64,000 nt of DNA from Malania oleifera (lineage: Eukaryota > Streptophyta > Magnoliopsida > Santalales > Ximeniaceae). The stretch is from NCBI RefSeq assembly GCF_029873635.1, contig NC_080421.1, positions 2,046,001-2,110,000 on the forward strand, given 5' to 3'. Of this stretch, positions 35,955-50,327 are shown piece by piece. A program made the position numbers and the translations under genes. Under the pieces are notes generated by a model. The model ran no database searches and had not been told where the DNA came from. It was given only the letters and a program-made list of their open reading frames with translations. Every line of letters starts with the position of its first letter. Position 1 is the stretch's first letter.

Positions 35955-38341
35955 TGTGACGCCCCGATTTTCGTACAAATTTTTTCCCAATAATAATAAA
36001 TAAAAAATCACACGTCATCTATAACATTCACAAATTGGCCACGTCAACAATCCTACTATCATTCATACGACCCGACCCGACCCGCATTTGGTACCAGTAA
36101 AAAAATTATTTTATTATACAACCTAACAGCGGAAGACAATATACACATATCAGTCAGAATACAATACCCAGAGTATCCATATACACATATACACAATACT
36201 ATCTCATATCCAAAAACAATACGAAACTAGGGAATCACACCTCCCTAGTCCAAACTCACCCTGTATATCAGGGTCCCAGCTCCCTATGATCACAGAGCTC
36301 TACCACCTGGCCTATCTCTGTCCCCTGAAAAATTTAGATAATTTGGGTGAGACACATCTCAATAAGAAGGAATAAATTATTTACAATATGTGGCCATATG
36401 AGTTCAATTATAATACACTTTACTTTTCAAATCATCGTTTCATCTGAGAAAATACATAGATATACACATTCTCATAATCATATAGATATACAACACAAGT
36501 TTTTATAAGCTTTAAAATCATTTCTCAAATTGAATAATTTCCAACACATATTTACCGTGAAGTTCCTGAGAATAGGGAAGGTTACCCGCCCATACAGGTA
36601 GCTTCCCTCTATCCTAACAAGTTATGCAACCATGTATGACCACATCTTATACCTATCAGGGCACTCACCTTACTCAGTAAGCCCTAGAGTTTCACTTCGC
36701 CTTAATTATTTATATTATTAACTCACACGGTTCCATTTTTCAAATTTATCATTCTTTATTTCTCAATTTCCATTCTTTCTTTCATTTCTCATTTTAGCCA
36801 ATTTTATGATTCTTTCACTTTTCGTTTCCATTTTACTTTTCAGCTCATGAGTATCCTTGGTATCAAATACCAACATCGTGTCTGTAACTCATGGCCACCT
36901 TGAGGATCTTTCTATACATGCCATGCTTCCCCCTATGGTCAAGGTTGTGCGGCCCGAAGGCTGGATTTAACCGTGGTTGGCTGACCCGATTAGATCAAAT
37001 ATCATATCACACATTGCGTCTGTAGTACAACTGGCCGACCTAGAACCCTGATCCGGACTTAGGGGACCCAACAACCCTACACAATGACACAGTTGACTGT
37101 CACACCACACGCTCCAAGAGTCCGCGTGGTTGCACTAACATCACTAGTAACGGTATCGTGCTCAATATCATAACCATCTAACAGGGTTTACCACCACATA
37201 CCCGTAATCATTATGCGGTATTGGCATTTTATCATTCATATTTCACGTATTTCCACATTTCTCATTTTCATATTGCAGAATTAACATTGCAATATTTTCA
37301 TTTCACATATTCACATTTCAATATCAGTATTCTCAACACATTTCATCATTTAAATGATATTTTCTCAGTTCATAATTCATCTCATCTCATACTATCATAT
37401 ACATATCTTATTTCACAATTACTCAATATTTCTCAAAACACATTTCCATATTTCACCTTTCTTCATTTTCCCACATTTCAATTCTCATATTAAAACATAT
37501 TTCAGTATCACATATTTCACAGGGTAAATCATCTAACTCAGTTTAAACACTTCTTAATATAAATCATATGCCACACAAATTTCATTTGATATTTATATCA
37601 TAATAGATTTAAGATAAAATAACATACGTCATTTTCATATATTTCTCAACCCATAATTTTCATAAAAAAAAAACTGTTATAATTTATTCCCCTTACCTGA
37701 CTTACTGAGAGTCTCGCTAGAATCCCAAATCCTATGCCCTTGGCATCCGAAATTTAACTTCTGTAATTTGTATTTTCCCCAGATTAATTAATCTATTTCT
37801 CCAAAATAATACTCATCTAGCCTTCCCTAGGCTCCATATACTTCAAATTAATATTTAAACTATTATTTAAAACCCCCACTTAATTTTCTGAATTTTTCCT
37901 GCGGGTCAAAAAATTACACCTGCAGCGTTCACCCGAACCCTAAATTCCTGAAATCCTACTTCAGCCCCAGATGCTCAATATTTTAGAAATTTTAAATTAA
38001 TTCTAATTAATTAAAAATAAGCCCCTTAATAAACCCCGTACCCCAAATTTGGGGTTTTGGTCCGACACCCCCACGAGAATTTCGTCTTGCTAGACTTGTA
38101 AAGAATCATCATTAGATTCTCGTGGTGGTGTATGTTCGTCAATTAGGCTTATAATTTGTAAGAAATTAAAGAAAAAGGAAAAATTGACTCACCCCAGGGG
38201 ATAAGCCTATGCCGCTCCTACCACCGATCCGCTTCGGTAGAAATGACGGCAGCGGAGAATGGAGTCCAACGGTATCTTCGGATTTTCGATCAGGCGAAAA
38301 TCCATCACGAAATCGAGGAGAGAGGGAGAGAGAATGAGAGG
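35955..38341 (-). mobile_element. Family C 5' LTR, incomplete at its outer end
   Basis: TGTGACGCCCCG onward matches the left LTR. Similarity stops at about 38341 within the GA-rich part, where an unrelated GCGGATTGGGTCGG-rich sequence begins. Confidence 0.82.
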
Positions 38342-38520
38342 AGTAGACCTAGCAAAGCGGATTGGGTCGGATAATCCGTGGCAGATAAGGTGGATTATCG
38401 GGTGAAAAAATCATAATTCATATTCGACTCGTTTAAGTGGCGGATTAAGCGGTTTCGGGTCGGGTAATTCATGGCGGATGGGCGGATAATCCGCCATTCT
38501 CAAATATAATTTTATTAATA
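38342..38520. mobile_element. Possible end of a non-autonomous hAT-like DNA transposon
   Basis: TAGACCTAGCAAAGCGGATT is followed by repeated GGGTCGG, GCGGATAATCCG and GGCGGAT motifs. These subterminal repeats are typical of plant hAT-type elements (CAGGGGTGGCAAA-like ends). I found no matching inverted end or 8-bp target duplication, so this is tentative. Confidence 0.35.
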
Positions 38521-40356
38521 ATTTATTTTGTGTCATAATATATTAAGTTGTATACGATAACTTGCGATTAGTTTGTGTATTAACTTTTTTAGTAACTATA
38601 TCAACCATTCAATCGTTTATATTAATTAACAACTCTTAAATCAAGCAAGTAAAATTATAAGCAATAAAACATAATAAATTAGTCTCAATTCAACTCAAAA
38701 TAGAAACTCAAAGCGTGTGACTCGTGTGAGTCTCTAAAATCTAAACATTACAACTGTTCTTAAAGCATGTGAGTTTCTTTAAACACAACTATTTCATCAT
38801 TTCGATCAATTGAATTCGCTATTGACTGAGACATTTTTTTCTCCTAATCCTTATAATGCACTACAAAAAATAGAAAAATGGGATTAAATATTTCCATTTT
38901 ATATCTATATTAAACATAATGAAATGAATCAAACGACCACAATATTTATATTGAAATTTGACTGACCAAGTCAAAAAGTTGTCATTATGCATATAAAGAA
39001 AGAACAGAAAACGACCATAATCCAACCATCACCTCATACCATTGCCGTGGAGTCATGGACATATTAATATTTAATATAGTTCTTGGTTCTGTCAAAAAAA
39101 ATTTATACGTAAGAATGAAAAGAAATTTCAATATTGATATAACTTTAGAATCAGACTCGATAGTCTTTAAAAGTATCCTGAAACTCTGAAAGAGACCATG
39201 TACATGTACTACATACAGATACAAACTTACATTTAAATATATATACCATAAAGAATTTGTACACGTACTACATACAAATACAGACATGCATATACATCAA
39301 CAGTCTTGCTGATGCTAAGAATTTGCAGCCTTGTAGTACATCTAATCCTTCTGCAGCAACCCAACTCAACAGGTGGAAAAAATGCAATTATACCGCATGG
39401 TCATGGACATTGATAATGTCTTATCTGTTTGGCATATGTTCTCTTTTGGAATTCATTCATGGCATGTACATTGGTGTGGCTTGGAACCACATGCACATCT
39501 TTACTTACCCTTTACTCCAAAGTAAAATGTATATTTTCTTTTTCATCTCTGCATTTGAGAAAGTGGCTGGCATTCCTTCTCATGGAGGATTGAATTATCT
39601 TATGATGCAGATTAACCTAGCTTAAAAAATTTATGTAGGAGTAGTGTGGGAAAATACAAACTTTGTACAACAATTGTTGATCATAAAATGGCCTTTCCAT
39701 TAGTTCAATTTGTTCATTTTTTTGGCCAAACTGACAATCTCTATTCTTGGTCATGTTTTTTTGCAAAATTTATCTGAACAAAGAGAATGTGGGTGATAGA
39801 GAGCAAGATACAGTAGGCCTCTCCATATTATCTCCTACTATTAACTTGAAGCCTAAAGAGAATTCATTCTCCCTTCCAAGATACCCAATTTAATACAACA
39901 AGCTTATTTAGCTAGATAAAACCATGGATAGGTACTGCAATTGGTTAAACTGTTAAAGCCATGTCTGTATTCACCAAAATCCAACAGGAATAAAAGAATG
40001 AAATTTCTGATTAATAAAGGCCACAAGGAATTTTTTCACTTACTGTCCTACCTTCTTTTGTTAGTCTAAAGCAGAAAATTTCCTGTATAACTATGGAATG
40101 TCCTAATATGCAATAACAGAGCCGTGAAGAAGCATATCTGTAGAAGAAGAATAACAGAATACTAAAAAATTCGAGAACTTCGAAGCAAATGAATCATGAA
40201 GGCCTCGAGCGAGCTTGCAAAGAGCTGCTGTTGCTAAATGTCCACGACGAACTCACGAAGCTTCCTGACGAACTCGTGAAGGGCTTCTGATGGTTGAGTG
40301 TGTAAAACCACCTCATGAAGCTCCTTTGTTCGAAGGTCGATGACGAACGAATCTAC
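38521..40356. other. Intergenic, no recognised gene
   Basis: AT-rich sequence. A 122-residue plus-strand frame at 39257-39625 matches nothing I know, with no clear start context or neighbour. At 40230-40345 several CGACGAACTC/TCACGAAG motifs recur, reminiscent of the family A dyad array. Confidence 0.4.
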
Positions 40357-40465
40357 TATAGAGAGCAGAGCTACCGTAATATTTAGCTATGCCTACGCAC
40401 CCATTGCTGGCAGTTGCAGAATAGATCATGAGAAGCAAGGAGGAGCAAAGAAAGAAGAAATTCAT
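40357..40465 (-). pseudogene. Expansin-like A exon-1 relic
   Basis: The minus strand reads MNFFFLCSSLLLMIYSATAS then NGCVGIAKYYGSSALY. It is collinear with exon 1 of the intact gene at 60720-60837, three codons shorter, in frame, and followed by the same type of donor (TATA/GTAGAT against AATA/GTACGA). The TATA box (CTATATATACC on the minus strand, about 40497-40507) and the promoter are also duplicated. I found none of exons 2-5 to the left down to 38500, so this is an isolated first exon. Confidence 0.8.
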
Positions 40466-40519
40466 GGTTTTGGGTTGTAGAGTAAGAGAGATCCATGAGG
40501 TATATATAGAGATTTTTTT

Positions 40520-42390
40520 TTGCAATTTTACTCTTTGTAACAAAGAGTGTAACACCTTTTCTTTTAGGTTTTTCGTTTTCAATTGTTCTTTGTCCTCTTG
40601 TTTATTCTTAAAAAAAATGCCTTCTAAATTATTTGAAACATTCAAAAGATGAATTTTTACTTTTTGTTGCTTTCTTTATTACTTTCATTATTTCATGGCA
40701 CATGTTTTAATTTATTTTCTCTGTTTTTCCCCCCTTTTGCATGTTCCTTATCTTATGAATGTAATTGAAACTAGTAACATAATAACAATTATGTTCCTAG
40801 GGTATTTATTTATTTATTTTTTTATTTATTTTTGATTATATAGGAACTGCAGCCACCAATGAGTCCTTCGAACCCTTTGGTACGACACCAAACCTACGAA
40901 TCAGCGTCATCCGCCCCCAGGTCTCATTGATTAGAGTAAAGTCCGAATGCGGACACGACTTCTGTGCATCAATTGGACTTTCGACCAACCCGACTCTCGA
41001 GACACATCTCCATTACCATCCACGATCCCCGCTGGCTCACAGAGAACTCTTACCATCCACTGTTCTGCTGGCTCACAGAACGAACTCTCACCATTCACAG
41101 TCTCCGCTGGCTCACAGAGTAAACTTTCACCATTCATAGATACCTCTGGGTCCGTGAGTGTATCTACCTAAAATTGAACTCCCGATATTCTTTCTTATTT
41201 GCTGATACCTTTCCATTGTGCCATGCCATGAGAGATTAGGATATTTATTTTTTGCTCTGTGAATAGGGCATCTTTGTTCCTAGCAACATAATAACAATTA
41301 ATAACAAATTGTTACAGAACCATTTTTTAAAAATTATTTAATATCATTAATCCTGATTTCAGTATTTTTTTTACTGTGTTGAATGATTTAAATTTTATAG
41401 CCTTTACAATTGCTCTTAATAATTATAAATAGTGCAATAGATACTTATTTTCAATTGTTTATTTTGTCATCTTGTTTATTTTTATTTTTTCTCCTTTCTT
41501 AGAAAACACCCTTTAATTATTTTTCTCAATCATTCCAAAGATAATTTCTTCTTTTCATTCTTTTATTACTTCTTTCATTCTTTCTTGACACACATTTTTT
41601 TCATTCTTTTATTACTTCTTTCATTCTTTCTTGACACACATTTTATTTATTTTCGCTTCTTTCTTTTTGCATATTTATTATCTTTTCAATGTACTTGGGA
41701 GTTTGAACATTCATAAGTAATATTTTTAGTTTGAACATTCATAAGTAATATTTTTTCATATTTTCTTGGAAATAATAATTTCCAGATAATTTTTTTTTAA
41801 GAATATATATAATTTAATATAACAATTAATCTTGATTAGGTTTTCACTATATTGAATGATATACATTTATAATCTTACCAACTGCTCTTAATTATATGAA
41901 TAATAAGTATAGTAACTCACACAAAAATATCAATTTTTTTTTTGTCTATTATCTCTATACTCTTATTTATTCATTTTTTTCCACTTTCCTCAAATAACTC
42001 GCTTTTAAATTTTATTGAAACATTTAATACTCACTTTTCTTATTTCATTCTTTCATTTATTTCTTTCATTATTTATTGACACAATTTTATTAATTTTTTG
42101 TCTCCTCTCTAGTTCATCTGTTAAATGAACTTGAACCATTCAAAAGCCCTATTTTTTCTTTATATTTTTCAACTACTTCACTGGGTGTCCATTTTTTCTC
42201 TTTGCATTTAGGTTTCCAAAGTATTTTTTTTTTTTTTTTCGGGTTCGAATTAGCAACAAAAAAAAAAATTCAACAAATTTCTAAAAACCACTGGTCACCA
42301 TAGCAAATTAGCAATTATGACAGTTGTTTTTGCAAATCGTTTTATTATTACTACTATTGCTAACAAATCATTTTACTACTACTACATGTA
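40520..42390. repeat. Duplicated upstream region, copy A
   Basis: It starts at CTTTGTAACAAAGAGTGTAA and ends TACTACTACTACATG. It is a T-rich, gene-free region that lies upstream of expansin-like exon 1. It is collinear with copy B at 42391-44187, and with copies D (60910-62152) and E (62870-63372). It carries a SINE-like insert that D and E lack. Confidence 0.85.
40812..41236 (-). mobile_element. SINE-like retroposon, copy A
   Basis: It is flanked by tagggtatttattt (40798-40811) and taggatatttattt (41237-41250). On the minus strand an A-box-like TGGCACAATGG (41213-41223) is followed 31 bp later by a B-box-like GAGTTCAATTT (41171-41181), as in tRNA-derived SINEs. The body holds three or four 33-36 bp tandem units (GAGCCAGCGGAGACTGTGAA-like). 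The far end is A-rich (T-rich on the plus strand). I do not recognise the family. Confidence 0.65.
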
Positions 42391-44187
42391 TTTTTGCAGT
42401 CTTACTCTTTGTAACAAAGAGTAACACTTTTTCTTTTAGGTTTTTCGTTTTCAATTGTTCTTTGTCCTCTTGTTTATTCTTAAAAAAAAATGCCTTTTAA
42501 AATTTTTGAAACATTCAAAAGATGAATTTTTACTTTTTGTTCCTTTCTTTATTACTTTCATTATTTCATGGCACATGTTTTAATTTATTTTCTCTATTTC
42601 CCCCCCCCCCCTTTTGCACGTTCCTTATCTTACGAATGTAATTGAAACTAGTAACATAATAACAATTATGTTCCTAGGGTATTTATTTATTTATTTATCT
42701 TTGATTACTTAGGAATTCTAACCACCAATGAGTCCTTCGGACCTTCTGATGTGGCACCAAACCTACGAATCAACGTCCTCCGCACCCAGGTCTCATTGAT
42801 TAGGGTAAAGTCCGGATGCAGACACAACTTCTGTGTATCAGTTGGACGTTTGACCAACCCGACTCTCGGGATATATCTCCATTACCATCCACAGTCCCCA
42901 CTGGCTCATAGAGAACTCTTACCATCCACGGTTCCTGTTGGCTCACAGAATGAACTCTCACCATCCACGATCTTCGCTGGCTCATAGAGTAAAGTCTCAT
43001 CATCCATAGGTACCGCTGGCTCCGTTAGTGTATCTACCTGAAATTGAACTCCCGATATTCCTTCTTATTTGTTTATGCGTTTCCACGATGCCATGCCGTG
43101 AGGGATAGGGTATTTATTTTTTGCTCTGTGAATAGGGCATCTTTGTTCCTTGCAACATAATAACAATTAATAACAAATTGTTACAAAACCATTTTTTAAA
43201 AATTATTTAATATAATTAATCCTGATTTTAGTATTTTTTTTTACTATGTTGAATGATTTAAATTTTATAGCATTTACAATTGCTCTTAATAATTATAAAT
43301 AGTGCAATAGATATTTATTTTCAATTGTTTATTTTGTCATCTTGTTTATTTTTATTTTTTCTCCTTTCTTAGAAAACACCTTTAATTATTTTTCTCAATC
43401 ATTCCAAAGATAATTTCTTCTTTTCATTCTTTTATTACTTCTTTCATTCTTTCTTGACACACATTTTACTTATTTTGGCTTCTTTCTTTTTGCATGTTTA
43501 TTATCTTTTCAATGTACTTGGAAGTTTGAACATTCACAAGTAATATTTTTTCATATTTTCTTGGAAATAATAATTTCAAGATAAATGTTTTTTTAAGAAT
43601 ATATATAATTTAATTTAACAATTAATCTTGATTAGATTTTCACTATATTGAATGATATACATTTATAATCTTACCAACTGCTCTTAATTATATGAATAAT
43701 AAGTGTAGTAACTCACACAAAAATATCAACTTTATATATTTTTTTTTTGTCAATTATCTCTATACTCTTATTTATTTAATTTTTTCCACTTTCCTCAAAT
43801 AACTCGCTTTAAATTTTCTTGAAACATTTAATACTCACTTTTCTTATTTCATTCTTTCGTTTATTTCTTTCATTATTTATTGACACATTTTTATTAATTT
43901 TTTGTCTCCTCTCTTGTTCATCTATTAGATGAACTTGAACCATTCAAAAGCACTAATTTTTTCTTTATATTTGTCCATTTTTTCTCTTTGCATTTAGGTT
44001 TCCAAAGTATCTTTTTTTTTTTTGGGTTCAAATTAGCAACAAAAAAAAAAAAAAAATTCAACAAATTTCTTAAAACCACTAGTCACTATAGCAAATTAGC
44101 TATTATGGTAGATGTTTTTGCAAATCGTTTTATTACTACTACTATTGCTAACAAATCATTTTACTACTACTACTACTACTACATGTA
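42391..44187. repeat. Duplicated upstream region, copy B (tandem to A)
   Basis: It repeats copy A from CTTACTCTTTGTAACAAAGAG to ACTACTACTACATG, including the SINE-like insert. The length is about 1.8 kb. Similarity to A is high by eye. No gene is present. Confidence 0.85.
42689..43105 (-). mobile_element. SINE-like retroposon, copy B
   Basis: It has a perfect 14-bp target duplication tagggtatttattt at 42675-42688 and 43106-43119. The minus strand has A box TGGCATCGTGG (43083-43093) and B-box-like GAGTTCAATTT (43041-43051), 31 bp apart. It shares the internal repeats of copy A, so it was probably copied by the tandem duplication rather than inserted separately. Confidence 0.68.
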
Positions 44188-44333
44188 GGGCTCCTAGAAT
44201 GCTGGTTGCTAAATCTTATGTGTCTAATAATTTTGAGGGGAATATCAGGGTATTTTGGAGAATGATCCAAGTTAGCACAGAGTAATTGGTCTTTTTGTTT
44301 TGGGAAGGTTTGTGTGCAACATGCGATCTATGA

Positions 44334-44335
<2 letters not shown>

Positions 44336-44372
<37 letters not shown>
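44336..44372. repeat. (CT)n microsatellite
   Basis: About 18 CT units, abutting the exon-1 relic at 44390-44442. The intact gene has a (GA)n run at a similar place in intron 1. Confidence 0.95.
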
Positions 44373-44375
<3 letters not shown>

Positions 44376-44389
44376 CACACATATTGCTG

Positions 44390-44442
44390 GTAGTTGTAGA
44401 GGATATCATGAGAAGCAAGGAGCAAAGAAAGAATAAATCCAT
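44390..44442 (-). pseudogene. Second expansin-like A exon-1 relic
   Basis: The minus strand reads MDLFFLCSLLLMISSTTTSN, matching the signal-peptide part of EXLA exon 1, then runs into (CT)n repeat. The upstream promoter with CTATATATACC (about 44490-44500) is also kept up to about 44527, where a different LTR-like sequence starts. There is no other exon. Confidence 0.72.
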
Positions 44443-44529
44443 GGTTTTGGGATTAATTATTAGTTGTAAAGCAGGAGAGATCCATAAGGTATATATAGAG
44501 ATTTATTTTTCTAATCTTACTCCTTGTAA

Positions 44530-45600
44530 CAAATAGCATATTGACTTTTTGAGTCTGATCTCTATTTTGATGTTGACAAAGTACCAGTATCTTATGTGTG
44601 TTTAAGTATGTGAACAAGTTTAAATTTTAGCACACATAAGATCAAAATATTTGGAAGTCAGAAGAAAAACCAAGATCATATGTATTTGGTGCATTCTATG
44701 AATGAGCAAAGAAGAAGAAGAAGATTGTTTAAATTGTAAATGCATTTTTATTTTGATTTGGTCTGTACTATAATGCATGACATGCATGATGTGGATAATA
44801 AGTTTAAACAACCAAAGACTGCCCTAGGGACCAACACTTTTCACAGAAACTCTTTTCTTAAATAACTAATTCGTTAGGATCAAAGATTAGGGTTAAAACG
44901 AAGTTTACAAAAACTTCGGTCAAACGATGCCAAATTTTTTGCTTAATTCAAAAGTTTCAACTGTAGGGAACTAGACAAGGACCATAGTTGACCTTAGGAC
45001 ACAAAATCTTTCATGGAAAAAATCCTTCACTTAAAAACCATACTTATACATTTAAAGGGAAATTTTGTTAAGGTCAAGATCAAGAGAAAAATAGGAATTT
45101 CACTTGCCTTGGTCGACCGACCATCACAAGGTCTTTTGACCTTGGTCGATCGAATTGAGAAGTTGACTAAAGTCAAAGCTTCGGTTGACCGAACCCTTAG
45201 CACTATTAATGCCTTAGTCGATCGAATCGACCAGAAGTCAACGTATGGACTTCACTCGGCGATCGTTCTGAAATGAACGTGTTGTCCACGGTCGACTAAA
45301 CTAGCACGTGTCTGACCCCCAACAACTTGGTTGACTGAACCATTAGTTCAAAATAGCCTTGGTCGACTGAACGTTAAAAATGGTCAATCGATCTCTGGCC
45401 ATGGTCGACTGAACCAACAGTTCAAAATCGCCACGGTCGACCAAACTTATGAATATGGTCGATCGTACCTTTAATATAGTCGACCGAACCTCTCGGGTTG
45501 ACACATTTTAACTGTGATGAAAAGAGGTTCACGATGGATTGGGACTGAGAGTGAAGGTGTTGCTAACCCGCTTGACAACCTCTCTCATTATTCTTAAGGG
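44530..45600 (+). mobile_element. LTR-like sequence with GTCGAC dyads (SIRE/Copia-type, tentative)
   Basis: It starts near TATTGACTTTTTGAGTCTGA...TTTTGATGTTGACAAAG, a beginning seen in long plant Copia LTRs. It has no coding potential and is dense in GGTCGACCGAACC-like dyads between 45110 and 45500. It ends where Athila gag similarity starts. Confidence 0.45.
45110..45500. repeat. Array of GGTCGACCGAAC-like dyads
   Basis: About a dozen degenerate copies of a near-palindrome cored on GTCGA(C/T), spaced 20-50 bp (GGTCGACCGACC, GGTCGATCGAA, GGTTGACCGAACC, GGTCGACTGAACC). Confidence 0.8.
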
Positions 45601-45603
45601 TTC

Positions 45604-46783
45604 TCAACACCATTTCTTAAAATGTATCGTACTTGGGCTGCGAGGGAGACGACTGCTGAACAGTTGAAGATCTGGGGGTTGGATCAGGATGACTTTAGAA
45701 GTTTTGGTATTGGCATGGAGGCAAAGCATTTGGCGCTTGTGGATGTCTTTGGGATTGAAAACCTGGAGCTTGTGGCCTCCAGGAGAAGTTGGGATGTTGT
45801 TTCCACGCGAGGTTGTATGTATTCGAATAAGGGTCATTGGATGGCTTATCATACCAATTGTGGGTGTCCTTCACTTCCTCTTGCACAAGCTCATGATGGA
45901 AATGCGTGTGAGGGCAATTATAACATGTATAGGAAGGGTTGGAGCAGATTGCACAGACCTTTGCACATGCCATTGTCTGCAGTCCTAAGGACAAGTATTT
46001 GTCTAATTGTTTGGATATGGTATGCAGGGTAGGGGCTAGGTCCTGGCTTGTGGATTGGGTAGTCTATGAGTGGCAGCCATGTGTTGCTGAGAATTTTTAG
46101 CCAAACTTTCAAAGAAAATCCAGGCCTCGTTCTCGTGCTTTGTAAGAACAGTACCTCCGCATAATGCATCAACCATGGACTTATCTCTCTTAGTTAACCC
46201 TTCGTACAAAGTTTGGACTAATTGCAACTTGGGAACTTGATGACATGGGCATTTATGGAGCAAGTCCTGAAAGCGCTCCCAGGTCTCAAAGAAAGATTCC
46301 CCATCCATTTGTTCGAAACTTGTGATTGCCCTTTGTAGCTGGTTAGTTTTCCCGATTAAGAAATACTTTTTTAGAAATTTATGTTGCATGGTGGCCCAGT
46401 TGGTCACTGAGTTTGGCTCTAAGGACGTCAATCGATATTTGCCCTTATCCTTTAGAGAGAATGGGAAAAGCCTAAGACGAAGGGTGTCATTACAAAAATT
46501 AGGTATGCGGATAGTGGAGTAAATCTCCAAGAACTCATCGAGATGCTGATAAGGATTTTTGGTGGAATTCCAATGAAAGTTGGGCAACGTTGAGATGATT
46601 GAAGTCTTAGTCTCAAATTGTGCTACCTGAACATCCAGGAACCGAATGCAGGATGGCGATGTGTATGCATTAGGTACAAAGTAATCCCTAAGAGGTCGAA
46701 GGGATTGCTCTCCTACCAAAAGTAGGCAGGGAGCGTGGGGTTCTGAGATTTTTTTAGTGGTAACCGGTGGGTTCTTTTTAGCC
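45604..46783 (-). pseudogene. Athila-lineage gag region
   Basis: The minus strand reads LRPLRDYFVPNAYTSPS, HLDEFLEIYSTIRIPNFCND, LRLRLFPFSLKDKGKY, NWATMQHKFLKKYF, GESFFETWERFQDLLHKCP and VQTLYEGLTKRDKSMVDA. These are the ordered blocks of Athila gag. The C-terminal part near 45700-46000 has CAICSNPSYTCYNCP and YSNTYNLAWKQHPNFSWR, also Athila-like. The N-terminal leader (SLELEIIPIDLEIEK) lies past the solo LTR at about 49125-49230. The copy is broken. Confidence 0.88.
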
Positions 46784-46788
46784 ATGGC

Positions 46789-49119
<2,331 letters not shown>

Positions 49120-49406
49120 ATGGCTTTTAGTTCAGATGACTCAACCTTATTTGGATTAGAGATAGGTTTCCTAAGGGACCTATGAGATTTTTCAATCTCA
49201 AGATCTATGGGAATTATCTCAAGTTCCAAAGAATGCAGACTAAACTTACACACTTGTAACCACAAAGATTTAGAATTCAAAAATAGTAAATAAAAAATAA
49301 AGAAAATAAAAATAACAAAGAAAGTGAAAATAAAAGGAGACCAAATAAAAAAAAAATAGGGCAATAATACTCTAAAGCGGAAGTTGACTTATAACCATAG
49401 CCAAGC

Positions 49407-49426
49407 CCCCGGCAACGACGCCAAAA
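49407..49426 (-). other. Athila primer-binding region
   Basis: The minus strand reads TTTTTGGCGTCGTTGCCGGG, very close to the usual Athila TTTTTGGCGCCGTTGCCGGG region at the LTR/leader junction. Confidence 0.75.
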
Positions 49427-50327
49427 ATTCGTAAGCTCACCAAGGCTTGGGGTCCTTAACTACCAAAAATAATATTTATAAAACCTAACTATCCCAAGTT
49501 CAGTAGACAGTGGGCAAGTCAAGTATTGATCCACGGAGACTTAAAGCATAGTTATCAAACCACTTCCAATTTAGTTTATTATAGACTTGTTATGAAAAAG
49601 AAGTAAAAGGTGGTATTTTTCAATGGGTGAAATCTAACCAACTACTAGAAAGCAATTAAATGAAAGCAAGTAAATCTATATTAACTTTACTCCTATAAAG
49701 CAGTGTTTAAACATGAGTATAGTTTAGGATGTTGTTCTGCTTACTCCAAGTTCAATGAGTTTACTGTACTAAACTAATCCGAACCTAGATGAACAATCCA
49801 AGGAGTCGTTCGAGGGCATAGAGTAGCAAGGGTGCACCAGCCATCTGGAGCACGATTATGAACCAGAGTATACTATATTACAATGATCACAAGAACCTCT
49901 ATGGGCGATTGTAACCTAATACGTGTACCTGACTGAAGCAATAGAGGTGCTAATCTTGTCACTAAACATCATCATAATCTAAATCATAAATGAAAGCAGT
50001 AAAGGAAAGTTGTAAGTGAAAGCATGTAAAAAGATCATCCCTTTGCATTCATCACGTCTGTCACTAATGCTAAGAAGTACAAAAGAAGACCTTATAATAT
50101 ACACGGGAAAACACATGAATGCTGCCTGTTGTCACAGGCCATCAGACACTTCATGCACAACCCAAAAATCTATACTACTCCTAATCTAACTTGACTCTCA
50201 ATGATGTCCTAGCTCTGTCACTAACCTAAGAGAGGCCAAAGAGGAACCCAGAGCTTGTGTTCGTAGCAAATACTTATAGGCTCTAGGGTTTACAAGGTTT
50301 GTTTTACAAGTTAGGAAAGTTTGCAGT

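Larger units (their letters stand above)
22796..38341 (-). mobile_element. Chromovirus (family C) with nested insertions
   Basis: LTRs lie at 22796-25456 and 35955-38341, with PPT at 25457-25471 and PBS at 35940-35951. Inside, the minus-strand order is chromodomain/integrase, RNase H, RT, protease and gag. The inner region is interrupted by a solo LTR at 28910-33407 and by an opposite-strand LTR/leader fragment at about 33613-35083. The outer side of the right LTR is missing, so no target duplication can be shown. The LTRs differ by about 7 % over 240 bases compared by eye. The copy is broken, with many breaks. Confidence 0.85.

Noticed and set aside
39257-39625. 122-aa plus-strand frame
   Set aside because: No recognised domain, no start context, no supporting splice structure. 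AT-rich surroundings make chance open frames likely. Kept only as a note.
45622-46032. 136-aa plus-strand frame
   Set aside because: It is the reverse-strand shadow of the Athila gag region, which has clear family motifs on the minus strand.
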